From: Pseudomonadota bacterium
Lineage (GTDB): Bacteria; Pseudomonadota; Gammaproteobacteria; Burkholderiales; Gallionellaceae
Assembly (NCBI GenBank): GCA_021821945.1
Contig: JAJZTF010000006.1
Coordinates: 80,201 to 144,200, forward strand
DNA length: 64,000 nucleotides
Reading direction: 5' to 3'
The notes below the pieces were generated by a model that was given only the letters and a program-made list of their open reading frames with translations, did no database searches and was not told the origin of the DNA. The position numbers and the translations under genes were made by a program. Position 1 is the first letter of the stretch. Each line of letters opens with the position of its first letter. This document shows, piece by piece, positions 36,534 to 45,549 of the stretch.

Positions 36534-37042
36534 AAAAAGTACACCCTGAATTTGCATACCAGTCGCGCGAGCTCGGCATCCAGATCGAGGACACGCTGGG
36601 CGATCCTCCCGACAAGAAGTATTACACGATGGTCGTAAAATCACTGATAGAAGAATTTGGAAACGGCTCGGAAATCGACGACGTGAATCTCCTGAGCTTC
36701 GCGGTCGCCGATCACCTGAAGTTCAAGGACCCGGGCGGACTGCTCGCACTGACCGACGACTACAATCAGTCCGACTTTCCAAGCGTGATCGCCATGGTCT
36801 CGTGCATCAACGATGCGACAGAAAAGGCGCTCACCACCGTCGGGCAGAAGAATCCCATGCTGGCATGCCGCGCGATCATCACGGCCTTCCTCTACAAGAA
36901 TCCGAAGCAATGGGCAGACGAGGATCATAGTCTCGAATCCCTGCAGAAGAGCGAAGAGGAGGATGAGGAGGATGAAGACCAGATGATGCACGGGCACGAC
37001 ATCGAACACCTTTTCGATTCAGGCGGAGACGAGAATGTCTGA
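36530..37042 (+). CDS. Unrecognised acidic protein (170 aa), J-domain operon gene 2
   Basis: I do not recognise this protein. It starts MKKVHPEFAYQSRELGIQIE, is soluble and helical, and ends with a strongly acidic tail (about 139-155, KSEEEDEEDEDQMMHGHD). Two cysteines are present, in VSCIND and LACRAI. It overlaps the J-domain gene by 4 bp and the next gene by 8 bp, so the products are probably made in fixed ratio. Chaperone-client adaptor or complex subunit are guesses from context only. Confidence 0.75.
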   Translation: MKKVHPEFAYQSRELGIQIEDTLGDPPDKKYYTMVVKSLIEEFGNGSEIDDVNLLSFAVADHLKFKDPGGLLALTDDYNQSDFPSVIAMVSCINDATEKALTTVGQKNPMLACRAIITAFLYKNPKQWADEDHSLESLQKSEEEDEEDEDQMMHGHDIEHLFDSGGDENV

Positions 37043-37838
37043 CCAGAATACCAACCTTCCCGCAATCAGCCGCCAGATCACCGAACTCGTGCTGGCAGGC
37101 TCGCCCGAACATGCGGAAGAGACGCTGAACGAGACGGCAGAGCACATGGGCGATCTGGCCGTCGTGGAAGTGCTGGATGCGCTTGAGCCCCAGGTCGCAT
37201 CGATGCACCTTTCCGCCTTTGACGGCAGCAAGCTTTCCCTTGCCACGCTCCTGGTCTCGCCCAAGGCCTGGGCGCAGAGCCTCGCCTTCTTCGCGGCTCC
37301 GTGGAGCGACGACATGATAGAGGACGAGCCGGAGCTTCTGGCGGAGGCGCTTTTCGCCCACATCCACGGCATGCTCTTTGCAAGCGACGACCAGGAAAGG
37401 CGCTCTGCACTGATACATGAAGCGCTTGCGACCGACTGGGGAACGACCGCCTTTGCCGCGCTCTTCTCCACCGCATCCCGGGAAATCGCCGAACTCGCCA
37501 CCGAGATCCACGACCGCGGCCCGTACAGCACGGGACAGACTTCTTCCGATCACGACATCGTGCCCCTTGCGCTTGCGGTCGCACAAAGCGATCCTGAGGG
37601 TTGGGACCGCGTGCTTTTCGAGCTCTTTCCGAACTGGCAGCCTGGCGAACACCCGCTTGAAGGGCACGAAGGCTATGAGGAAGAGGACACGGGGAATGAC
37701 GAGGAGGAGCCGGGGGAAGAACACTGGGATTTCCGCTCCACCCAGGAGCTTCTGCAGCGTCTGCGCAAGCAGGTGCCGACAAGGCAGATAGACACGCGCA
37801 GCAACAGGCCCGGACTGGGCGAGGACATCTTCGCCTGA
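37035..37838 (+). CDS. Unrecognised acidic helical protein (267 aa), J-domain operon gene 3
   Basis: I do not recognise this protein. It begins MSDQNTNLPAISRQITELVL and is Ala- and Leu-rich, probably a helical-repeat fold (EHAEETLNETAEHMGDLAVV, LAEALFAHIHGMLF). An acidic low-complexity linker (about 213-233, EGYEEEDTGNDEEEPGEEHW) precedes a basic C-terminal stretch (LLQRLRKQVPTRQI). No signal peptide or membrane segment is present. Its start overlaps gene 2 by 8 bp, and gene 4 follows after 5 bp. Confidence 0.75.
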   Translation: MSDQNTNLPAISRQITELVLAGSPEHAEETLNETAEHMGDLAVVEVLDALEPQVASMHLSAFDGSKLSLATLLVSPKAWAQSLAFFAAPWSDDMIEDEPELLAEALFAHIHGMLFASDDQERRSALIHEALATDWGTTAFAALFSTASREIAELATEIHDRGPYSTGQTSSDHDIVPLALAVAQSDPEGWDRVLFELFPNWQPGEHPLEGHEGYEEEDTGNDEEEPGEEHWDFRSTQELLQRLRKQVPTRQIDTRSNRPGLGEDIFA

Positions 37839-37843
37839 CCCCG

Positions 37844-38704
37844 ATGAAGCTCACAAGCCATACACCTCGCGTTCCGCATCTGGTGCAGGCGCTCGAAGCG
37901 CTTGCGCTTCAGCCCGACCATGCCGATACCGCAAACCGCCTTTTGGAGGAACTGTCCGGCATCACCGTGCTCGTCGCCCGAAGGTACACCAACGACAGGA
38001 CCGCAGACGGACTGCTCGAGGCATTTTATCTCACCAATGGCTGCATCTCCCTGGGCATCAGCCTGAACAGCGCTGAGGCCCCCCTGCCCTTTCTGCTGAA
38101 GCACGGCGCCGAGCGCTTATTCCAGATGGGATTCCGCAGCATCAAGGAACTGGCTTCACTACCCCCGCAGACCCTGATCGCGGACTTCGACAGCGATCCC
38201 GAAATACAGCAGCGCAACCTGAAGTCGCTCTTCCTCGAGATATGCCGTGCAGATCCCGGCGCATCCTGGAGCGGAGACGAAACATACAGGCGGGAACTGC
38301 AGATCAGGCGCGAAAATCAGGAAGTCGTCTCGTGCGCGAAATGGCTGCGCAGGCATCATCATGCAGGCGCGATCAGGGAGGCCGATCTCGATGCGAGCGC
38401 CGTGATCGCCAGCGCGGTCATCTTCTCGATTCTTGACGACGGTCGCATCGTTGCCCGCTGCGGCCAGAAGGACATCGAGGAATTGATACGCCGCGCGCGA
38501 GAAATGCAACCCGATGTCGAAATTGGCTGGCAGGCGCTGCTCAGGAAATCCCCTCCCGAATTCCAGGACCTGCTGCGCGCGCGCATGGACGAATTCAAGC
38601 ATTCCATCGTGAAAAAAATCCTGTCGAAGACGAAAACCGACAGGATCGTTGCAGAAATCCAGAACTGCTACGCTGGCGCAGAACAGGACGTCGAGTACGA
38701 CTGA
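37844..38704 (+). CDS. Unrecognised protein (286 aa), J-domain operon gene 4
   Basis: I do not recognise this protein. It starts MKLTSHTPRVPHLVQALEAL. It is soluble and mostly helical, with a run LSGITVLVARRYTNDRTADGL and a basic C-terminal part (HSIVKKILSKTKTDRIV). It has no acidic low-complexity tract, unlike genes 2 and 3. FRSIKELASLPPQTLIADF resembles a helix-hairpin-like segment, but that is weak. It is last in the operon and is followed by a 187-bp gap with a probable promoter. Confidence 0.75.
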   Translation: MKLTSHTPRVPHLVQALEALALQPDHADTANRLLEELSGITVLVARRYTNDRTADGLLEAFYLTNGCISLGISLNSAEAPLPFLLKHGAERLFQMGFRSIKELASLPPQTLIADFDSDPEIQQRNLKSLFLEICRADPGASWSGDETYRRELQIRRENQEVVSCAKWLRRHHHAGAIREADLDASAVIASAVIFSILDDGRIVARCGQKDIEELIRRAREMQPDVEIGWQALLRKSPPEFQDLLRARMDEFKHSIVKKILSKTKTDRIVAEIQNCYAGAEQDVEYD

Positions 38705-38816
38705 TCGGGCTGTCGCTCAACCCCTTTTCATTTCCCGACGACCTCTGAATTTCAGCATTAGCAAGGCTCAGGGCTTGCACGCCTCGAACACATTAAATTC
38801 TCTTAATCAAACTGCG

Positions 38817-38845
38817 TTGACTTCGATGTGTCCAACGAGTACGGT
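38817..38845 (+). promoter_or_regulatory. Candidate sigma-70 promoter for the 46-residue ORF
   Basis: TTGACT (38817-38822) and TACGGT (38840-38845) are 17 bp apart, 46 bp before the ATG of the small ORF. The -35 is good and the -10 poor. The rest of the 187-bp gap after 38704 holds an AT-rich imperfect inverted repeat (ATTAAATTCTCTTAAT, about 38792-38807) and no other gene that I can see. Confidence 0.4.
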
Positions 38846-38891
38846 GACAACACTGATGCACATGGTGTATGCCTAATGAAAGGAGGAAATC

Positions 38892-39032
38892 ATGTTTGCA
38901 ACCGCATTTGCAGCGCATTGCATGGAAGCCGGCGGGCTGTTTGCCGTCGTGACGTTTTTCATACTGGAACGCACCGGCCTGCTCTACAAATTGATCGCCA
39001 AGATCGAAAGATGGGGAGGCGATCCTCCGTGA
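38892..39032 (+). CDS. Single-span small membrane protein (46 aa)
   Basis: This small ORF has an excellent ribosome binding site (AGGAGG at 38881-38886, five bases before ATG). The protein starts MFATAFAAHCMEAGGLF; residues 13-25 (AGGLFAVVTFFIL) are hydrophobic, followed by the amphipathic LYKLIAKIERW and GGDPP at the end. It is likely a small inner-membrane protein of unknown role. A 7-bp inverted repeat overlaps its stop, consistent with a short monocistronic message. It is convergent with the ArsR-rhodanese gene. Confidence 0.6.
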   Translation: MFATAFAAHCMEAGGLFAVVTFFILERTGLLYKLIAKIERWGGDPP

Positions 39033-39039
39033 GCCTCCC
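39014..39039. terminator. Weak hairpin between two convergent genes
   Basis: GGGAGGC (39014-39020) pairs with GCCTCCC (39033-39039) around a 12-base loop that holds the small-ORF stop. There is no T-run on the plus side; on the minus side the following bases are mildly T-rich. It could end transcription from either direction, but the stem is short. Confidence 0.3.
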
Positions 39040-39057
39040 AGAACGCGCTGTGCGTCG

Positions 39058-39708
39058 CTAGCGAGCTTCGCTGGCCCACTCGGCAACACCTTCCCGCAGG
39101 TGCACCGCGCGATAGCCTTCCTTGCTTAGCAGTTCAACCGCATCGACCGCCATCAGGCAATACGGGCCACGGCAGTATGCGACGATGGAACGGTCCCTCG
39201 GAAGTTCTGACAGTCGCTGGCGCAGTTCATCGAGCGGTATCGAGCGCGCAAAAGGCAGGTGCGCGGTCAGATACTCTTCTGCAGGCCTCACGTCCAGCAC
39301 CACGATCTCGCCCTTGCGCGCGGCCTTCATCAGGTTTTCTCTGTCGCTTGGCACGAGATCGCCAGGCTGGCTCGCAATCTTCTGAAGCGCCGATTGCAGT
39401 TCTTCGAGGCGGTTCTCGGCCAACCTGTGCACCTGAACCCAGAGGTCCGCAACCGCCTTGTCCGCCAGGCGATAGTATATGTTCTTTCCCTCCCTTCTCG
39501 TCTCAACGAGTTGAGCCGTGCGCAATTCGCGCAGGTGCGCGCTGACCAGTTTCACGCTGATCGACGCCTCTTGGGCAAGCCGCTCCACGGACTTCTCCCC
39601 CTGGCTCAGCAGTTCTATCACCTCCAGCCTTTTCGGGCTGGAGAAGGCCTTGCCTATCCTGGCCACCTGCTCATAGAGCGTATCCTTGATCTTTCTTCCG
39701 TTTCTCAT
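39058..39708 (-). CDS. ArsR-family regulator fused to a rhodanese domain
   Basis: This 216-residue protein has an ArsR winged helix (about 12-95; FSSPKRLEVIELLSQGEKSV, LVSAHLRELRTAQLVETRREG) and a rhodanese domain (about 115-214; VVLDVRPAEEYLTAHLPFARSIP, then the active loop CRGPYC with Cys179 and Cys184). These are its only two cysteines, so the DNA-binding domain lacks the cysteine pair used by BigR/SqrR-type persulfide sensors. It is divergent from a DsrE/persulfide-dioxygenase operon and probably represses it until sulfane sulfur loads the rhodanese loop (inference). An ATG 21 bp upstream is an alternative start. Confidence 0.9.
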   Translation of the reverse strand: MRNGRKIKDTLYEQVARIGKAFSSPKRLEVIELLSQGEKSVERLAQEASISVKLVSAHLRELRTAQLVETRREGKNIYYRLADKAVADLWVQVHRLAENRLEELQSALQKIASQPGDLVPSDRENLMKAARKGEIVVLDVRPAEEYLTAHLPFARSIPLDELRQRLSELPRDRSIVAYCRGPYCLMAVDAVELLSKEGYRAVHLREGVAEWASEAR

Positions 39709-39771
39709 GCCATATATTCCAGCCATCATTTGATCGATATAAAACTATCACAAATGAATTGAAAAGCATAG

Positions 39772-39800
39772 TTGACAAGAAATTGAAACCTTGATTTAAT
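39772..39800 (+). promoter_or_regulatory. Near-consensus sigma-70 promoter of the persulfide operon
   Basis: TTGACA (39772-39777), 17 bp, then TTTAAT (39795-39800), 34 bp before the dsrE-like ATG. The -35 is perfect and the -10 matches at five of six positions. It is strong enough to need repression, fitting the operator-like palindrome directly downstream. Confidence 0.72.
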
Positions 39801-39805
39801 CATTC

Positions 39806-39827
39806 CAAATATTATTAGAATATTGGA
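39806..39827. promoter_or_regulatory. Candidate operator for the ArsR-rhodanese regulator
   Basis: CCAAATATT and AATATTGG form an imperfect inverted repeat (one extra A in the left arm) around ATTAG, between the -10 box and the dsrE-like start, where bound repressor would block transcription. ATTC (39802-39805) and GAAT (39818-39821) form a second overlapping inverted pair. ArsR-type dimers bind AT-rich palindromes of this size. Confidence 0.5.
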
Positions 39828-39834
39828 GAAAATC

Positions 39835-40182
39835 ATGAAAACCCTTTTCCTGATCAACGACGGACCTTACGGCAACGAACGCTCCTACAATGCCCTGCGC
39901 CTTGCCGGAACCCTGGCGGGCCGGGAAGGAAACGAGGTGAAGGTGTTCCTGATCGGCGACGGCTCGGTCTGCGCAAAGTCGGGACAGAAGGTGCCTGAAG
40001 GTTATTACAACGTCCAGGTGATGCTCAACAAGGTGATCCGGCAAGGCGAGGTGGGCGTATGCGGCACCTGCATGACCGCCCGCGGGATGGACGATGGCGA
40101 ACTGGTCGGAGGTGCGCACAGAAGCACGATGGCAGAGCTTGCCGACTGGACGGAATGGGCCGACAAGATTCTTGTATTTTGA
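39835..40182 (+). CDS. DsrE family protein, sulfur relay
   Basis: This 115-residue single-domain DsrE-family protein begins MKTLFLINDGPYGNERSYNAL and includes KVFLIGDGSVCAKSG and VGVCGTCMTARGM, with Cys46, Cys76 and Cys79; the last pair is the expected sulfur-carrying site. It probably receives or shuttles persulfide sulfur. A GGAG precedes the ATG. It is the first gene behind the strong promoter, followed 13 bp later by the persulfide-dioxygenase-like gene. Confidence 0.88.
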   Translation: MKTLFLINDGPYGNERSYNALRLAGTLAGREGNEVKVFLIGDGSVCAKSGQKVPEGYYNVQVMLNKVIRQGEVGVCGTCMTARGMDDGELVGGAHRSTMAELADWTEWADKILVF

Positions 40183-40195
40183 AAGGAGTATCGAC

Positions 40196-40927
40196 ATGTT
40201 TTTCAGACAACTTGCGACCAAGGAATCCTCCCTTTCCTATTTCTTCGGCTGCGGCACCAGGGGAAAATCCATGGCGGTCGACGTGGTCGCGGGCGACGAG
40301 GAATGGTACCTGGAGGAGGCAAAGAAGGCCGGCGTCACCATCAACTATGTGATCGACACGCATGTGCATGCGGACCACTATTCGGGCGGCAGGAGGCTTG
40401 CAAAGATGGCAGGGGCTCCCTATTGCCTGCACGAATCGGATTCTGGCGTCGTGCATTTCGATTTCGAGAAGCTCTCACACGGCCAGTTGCTGAACTTGGG
40501 CAACGTCAACGTCGATGTGCTGCACACGCCCGGCCATACGCCCGACAGCATCTGCCTGCTGGTGACCGACATGCGCAGGGGCGATGCGCCCTGGTTCGTG
40601 ATCACCGGCGACACGCTCTTCGTCGGGTCGACAGGCCGCCCAGACCTTCTTGGGCGCGAGAAGGAGATGGCAGGACAGCTTTATGAAAGCATCCACGCCA
40701 GGCTTCTGACATTGCCAAACGAAGTCGAAATATTCCCCGGCCATCAGGCAGGTAGCGTCTGCGGTGCAGGGCTTTCAGGCAAGCCCAGTTCGACAATCGG
40801 ATTCGAGAAGCGCTGGAATCCCGCGCTGTCCATGGGCAAGGACGCGTTCATCGAATCTCTGATCGGCAACATCCCTCCACGCCCAAAAGAGATGGACAGC
40901 ATGGTTGCGGCCAACATCGCGGCATGA
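40196..40927 (+). CDS. Metallo-beta-lactamase-fold persulfide dioxygenase-like enzyme
   Basis: This 243-residue MBL-fold enzyme is of the ETHE1/Blh group. The iron motif THVHADH (His56, His58, Asp60, His61) is present, with HTPGHTPDSI, GDTLFVGSTGRPDLLG and FPGHQAGSVCG supplying the other ligands. The GRPDL loop is typical of persulfide dioxygenases. It probably oxidises glutathione or protein persulfides to sulfite. AAAGGAG precedes the ATG. A rhodanese-linked regulator and a DsrE protein in the same locus support the sulfur role. Confidence 0.88.
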   Translation: MFFRQLATKESSLSYFFGCGTRGKSMAVDVVAGDEEWYLEEAKKAGVTINYVIDTHVHADHYSGGRRLAKMAGAPYCLHESDSGVVHFDFEKLSHGQLLNLGNVNVDVLHTPGHTPDSICLLVTDMRRGDAPWFVITGDTLFVGSTGRPDLLGREKEMAGQLYESIHARLLTLPNEVEIFPGHQAGSVCGAGLSGKPSSTIGFEKRWNPALSMGKDAFIESLIGNIPPRPKEMDSMVAANIAA

Positions 40928-42249
40928 GCGGATTTTCCATGGACACCCAGTCGGCCATCGCGGCGGAAGCGGTTTATGTCCGCGGCATACGCGCGAACCT
41001 CCACCAGTTCATCCAGCAAGCGATCCAGGTCTTCTTCGTGGGGCTTGTGATCGGCATGGAGCGCAACGTGCTTCCGGTTCTGAGCGCAGACTTCGGCGTG
41101 CCCAAGGGCTCGTTCCTTTTCCTGATGTCCTTCGTCGTGTCCTTCGGATTCGTCAAGGGCATCCTGAATTTTGTCGCAGGGCGCCTGTCAGAGCGCATCG
41201 GGCGAAAGAAGGTCCTGATGCTCGGCTGGCTGGGTGCCCTGCCCATTCCCTTCATGATTCTTTACGCGCCTAGCTGGGGATGGATAGTCGCGGCGAATAT
41301 CTTCCTCGGGATCAACCAGGGCTTCGCATGGAGCATGACGGTCACCAGCAAGGTGGACATCACCAGGGCCGAACAGCGCGGTTTTGCAACCGGCGTCAAT
41401 GAGTTCGCAGGATATGCCGCGGTGGGGATAGGCGGGCTTGCCACCGGATACCTTGCACAGATCTACGGACCACGCGAAGCGCTTTTCGCCTTCACGCTGG
41501 CCACGACTTTCATCGCCGCAACGATCGCCTCCTTTTTCCTCAAGGAGACCCTGCCCTGGGCAAAGGCCGAAAGCCGCGAACACGCAAACGCGAAACATAC
41601 AGGCCATCGCTGGCCGGCAGGAGTCTCCGAGCATCCCGGCACATGGGAGGTGTTCACGCTGGTCTCCTTCAAACATCCGACCTTCAGGGCGCTTTGCCAG
41701 GCGGGTGTTGCCAACAAGATCGCCGATGCCCTGCTCTGGGTGCTGTTTCCGATATACCTTCACGACAAGGGGCTGGGGCTGGTGCAGATCGGCTGGGTCA
41801 CCGCAGTCTACGGCACGGTATGGGGCGCATCGCAGCTATTGACCGGCACCCTTTCGGACATCATCGGCCGGAAGGTTCCCATCATCTCAGGCCTGTGGGT
41901 GCTGGCAGCAGGAATTGCAACGGTCATGCTGGTCGAAGGCATGGTGGCATGGACCATCTCCGCCGCCATCATGGGGTTGGGCATGGCGCTGCTTTATCCC
42001 AATCTCATCGCATCGGTCGCCGACATCGCGCATCCCAACTGGCGCAGCTCCGCCCTTGGAACCTATCGATACTGGCGCGATACCGGCTATGCGATAGGCG
42101 CCGTTCTGCTTGGGCTCGTCGCCCAGTGGGGAAACGACATATCGAAGGCGTTCTGGGTGACCGCACTGATACTTGTGATATCAGGTCTTCTGATGGCATT
42201 GGGCGCCTCGGAAACCCATCCATCGAAGAACGTTCATACCGTTTCCTAG
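40924..42249 (+). CDS. MFS transporter of the persulfide operon
   Basis: This 441-residue, 12-segment major facilitator has the loop motif GRLSERIGRKKVLMLGWLGA after TM2 and GTLSDIIGRKVPIISGLWVL in the second half. The start overlaps the stop of the dioxygenase gene (ATGA at 40924-40927). It could export a sulfur oxidation product such as sulfite or another sulfur species; that is inferred from context. A hydrophilic loop (AESREHANAKHTGHRW) separates the two halves. Confidence 0.88.
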   Translation: MSGFSMDTQSAIAAEAVYVRGIRANLHQFIQQAIQVFFVGLVIGMERNVLPVLSADFGVPKGSFLFLMSFVVSFGFVKGILNFVAGRLSERIGRKKVLMLGWLGALPIPFMILYAPSWGWIVAANIFLGINQGFAWSMTVTSKVDITRAEQRGFATGVNEFAGYAAVGIGGLATGYLAQIYGPREALFAFTLATTFIAATIASFFLKETLPWAKAESREHANAKHTGHRWPAGVSEHPGTWEVFTLVSFKHPTFRALCQAGVANKIADALLWVLFPIYLHDKGLGLVQIGWVTAVYGTVWGASQLLTGTLSDIIGRKVPIISGLWVLAAGIATVMLVEGMVAWTISAAIMGLGMALLYPNLIASVADIAHPNWRSSALGTYRYWRDTGYAIGAVLLGLVAQWGNDISKAFWVTALILVISGLLMALGASETHPSKNVHTVS

Positions 42250-42258
42250 AGCGCAGGT

Positions 42259-45200
42259 TCAGGAGAGGGCGAAGGACTCTGCCTGATTCTCCAGAAACGG
42301 CTCGAAATCCTCCGCGGGAACGGGCGGCGAATAAAGGTATCCCTGGGCAAAATCGCATCCCATCTGCAGCAGCAGATCCCGCTGCCTCTCGGTCTCCACA
42401 CCTTCAGCCACGACCTTCATCCCAAGCTTGTGCGCCATGACCACGATCGCCTCGCAAAGCGCAAGCTCGCTTGTCCCCGGCGCAAGATTCCTGACAAAGG
42501 AACGGTCTATCTTGAGGAAATCGATATCGAATTCCTTGAGGTAGGACAGCGAGGAATAACCTGTTCCAAAATCGTCGATCGACACCTGGATGCCGTCGTC
42601 CCTGAAGTCCAGAAGTTTCCTGTTGACTCGCGGTTCCGGGTCCAGCAGCAATCCCTCGGTAATCTCGACGCATACCGACTGACCTGGAACGCCAGCCATT
42701 CTGAGGTGTTCGTTCCACACCAGTGTATCCTTGCTGCGCATCTGCACAGGGGATTTGTTGATGCTGATCTGGAAGTCCTGGAATTTTTCCCTCCAGGATT
42801 TGCATTGTTCTATGGCCTTCCTGAAGATCCAGTCCCCGATGGGCACGATCAGTCCGGTTTCTTCTGCCAGCGGAATGAATTCAGCCGGACTGATCATTCC
42901 ATGCGACGGATGGAACCACCTTATCAATGCCTCCGCCTTGTGGATCTCTCCTGTTTTCATATCCACGATCGGCTGGTAGAAGACGGAGAACTGACCAAGG
43001 CCCAGCGCCAGACGCATGTCGTTGGCCAGTCGCAGCCGCTTTTGCGCCACATCCTGCATTTCCCTCGTGAAATATCTGAAACGGTTGCGTCCGGCATTCT
43101 TTGCCGCATACATCGCCTGGTCAGCCCCCTTGAAGAGATCGTCCATCTGCTGCGAATCGTCCGGATAGATCGAGATGCCGATGCTTGCGGAAATAAATGC
43201 GTCCTCCCCTGTCAGCACGAAAGGTTCGGTCAACCTTTCAATGATGTTCTGCGCTATCCGGTCGACGCCTGACAAGTCCTCCAGGTCCGTCAGGATCACG
43301 ACAAATTCATCCCCCCCAAGACGGGCAACGGTATCCGACTCGCGCACCGAATCGAAGATGCGGCGTGCCGCTTCCACCAGCAGCATGTCCCCCTTGTCGT
43401 GCCCCAGGGTATCATTGATCTCCTTGAACCGGTCAAGATCGATCAGCAAAAGGGCAAGCTTTCTGCCATTGCGATGGCTTTTTTTTGCCTCAAGGCCGAA
43501 CCGCTCATAGAACATCTGGCGGTTTGGCAAACCAGTCAGCTGGTCATAATTGGCCTGCTGCCAGATCAGCTCCTCGGATTTCTTCTTCTCCGTGATATCG
43601 GACATCAGCGCGACATACCGGTATACCTCCCCCGCATCATTCCGGATGGTATTGATGCTAAGCTGCATCGCGCGTATTTCCCCGTCCCGGCGCCTGTCCC
43701 AGACGACGCCATGCCAATAGCCATCAAGGTTGATGCAGTGCCACATGGATTTATAGAAATCCGCTTCATGATGGCCGGATGCGAAAATATTGGGATTTCT
43801 TCCCTTGACATCTTCCAGACTGTAACCCGTTATGTCCGTAAAGGCCGGATTGATTGCAATGATGCGGTTCTCGGCATCCGTCACAAGCATCGCTTCGCTT
43901 GAGTTCTGGTATACCAGCGATGCAAGCTGCATGGCCTCTTCGGCCTCCTTGCTTCCGGTCAGATCCGTGAGGAAAGCGAAAAACACGCCTCCCCCTTCGG
44001 TGCAGGAAACCGATACACGGACAGGGAATATGCTTCCATCCTTTTTCCTGTGCCGGGTCTCGAAGTTCTCATGCCTGCCATTCCGGATGATGCTTTCGAG
44101 CTTTTCGGACACGAGCTCCCTGTCATAATCTGCATCCAGATCGTAGACATGTTTTTTCAGCAGTTCATCGCGCAAGTAGCCAGACATGCGCGCATAACTG
44201 TCATTGACTTCCAAAAGCTTCCCAAGCTCGTCGAACATCAAGAAACCATCCTCGGAAGTTTCAATCGCCATGCGATAGTGGTATTCCTTCTCCAATACTG
44301 CCGCCTCGGCCAGTTTGCGCTCGTGTATGTCCTGCTGAAGCAGGCGATTCGCATTCTGCAATTCCTCGGTCTGCTTTCTGACCTCGGACTCCAGAAGATC
44401 CCTGCCTTGCCTGATGGATTGCGCCATTTCCGAGAATGCGTCGGACAGTTCGGAAATTTCCCCCAACCCCCGGCCGGGAATCGCAATATCAAAATCCCCC
44501 CGATTGATCTTCTCGACGGAATTTCTCAGCATGGAAATCGGAACCAATACCCATCGGTGCAGTGCCACTCCCATCAGCAAGAGAGAAATCAAAAGCGCCA
44601 GGAAGAAATAGACCGGCAGCAAGCCCATGTCTTTCGCGAAATTCAATTCGTGCGGATTCATCAGCGTCAGGTCGAACCAGTCCACCTCCGGAAGGTAGGA
44701 CACACCCAGCATGTATCTCGAACCCTGATAACGTACCCAGAGGGTTTGCACTCCCTCGGGGGATCGCTTCGCCTCGCGCAAGGCATTGTCGATCTCTTTT
44801 AGATCCTCAGGATCCTTGATCAGCACATTCAGCCTGACATGCTCCTTGGCATTCTTTGCAACGCCCATATAGTCGATGAGCTTAGGATCGTCGTGAAGCT
44901 GTATGGCCATGCTCCTGTCGACAAAAAGGTTCACGATGCCCTTTTGCGGAACGCTTACCGTACGCCTCAGAAAATCAGTCAGGTCGATGCCGGTCCCGAC
45001 GATCCCGAGTGTCTCATTTCCATGCCTGATCAGCGTATTGATCCAGACCTTGGTTATCCCAAGATGTACATCCGGATCGACGTTTAGCTAATACTCCCTG
45101 CCATCCTTCAATGTGGCATAAAACCAGCGGTCATTGGGATTGTTCCTGCCAAGGACATAGCGCACGTCGCCATTGCGGCTCTTATCGGCGGAATCTGCAA

Positions 45201-45549
45201 AATAATAATCCCCGCTCTTTGCGATTGCCGCAAAGTCACTGTGGTCGCTGAAAAGGGTACGATATCGTTCCATCGCATCCATTCCCCGCCTCCTTGCGGC
45301 AGGGTTGGCCTCGTCCAGTGCAAATGCGATGATGTCAGGGTCTGCAGCCATTTTCCTGGCAAGCGCGATCTCATTGATCAGCGGCACCAGTGTGCGATTC
45401 TTGTCCGCCTGGACCTGCCGTTCCGCAAATTGCCTGCCCCAGCCCTGATTCAGATCATCCAGCATCTGCCTCGCAAGGATGAATACAACCAGCATGAACC
45501 CGAGGAAAATCAGCGAGGTCAAAAGGAGAAAACGATTCCTAAGCCTCAT
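42259..45549 (-). pseudogene. Membrane sensor PAS-GGDEF-EAL gene interrupted by an in-frame amber codon
   Basis: One reading frame of 1097 codons encodes a complete protein except for TAG at 45088-45090 (codon 154). Before it lie TM1 (about 8-28) and the first part of a periplasmic double-Cache-like domain; after it the same frame resumes with LNVDPDVHLGITKVWINTLI, the rest of that domain, TM2 (about 308-329), HAMP, two PAS domains (about 420-530, 540-655), GGDEF (LGGDEF about 744-749, inhibitory RESD intact) and EAL (about 873-875). A single CAG-to-TAG change would explain it. A downstream GTG (44934) could start a truncated protein still holding TM2 and the catalytic domains. Alternatives: sequencing error or amber read-through. 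Confidence 0.88.
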
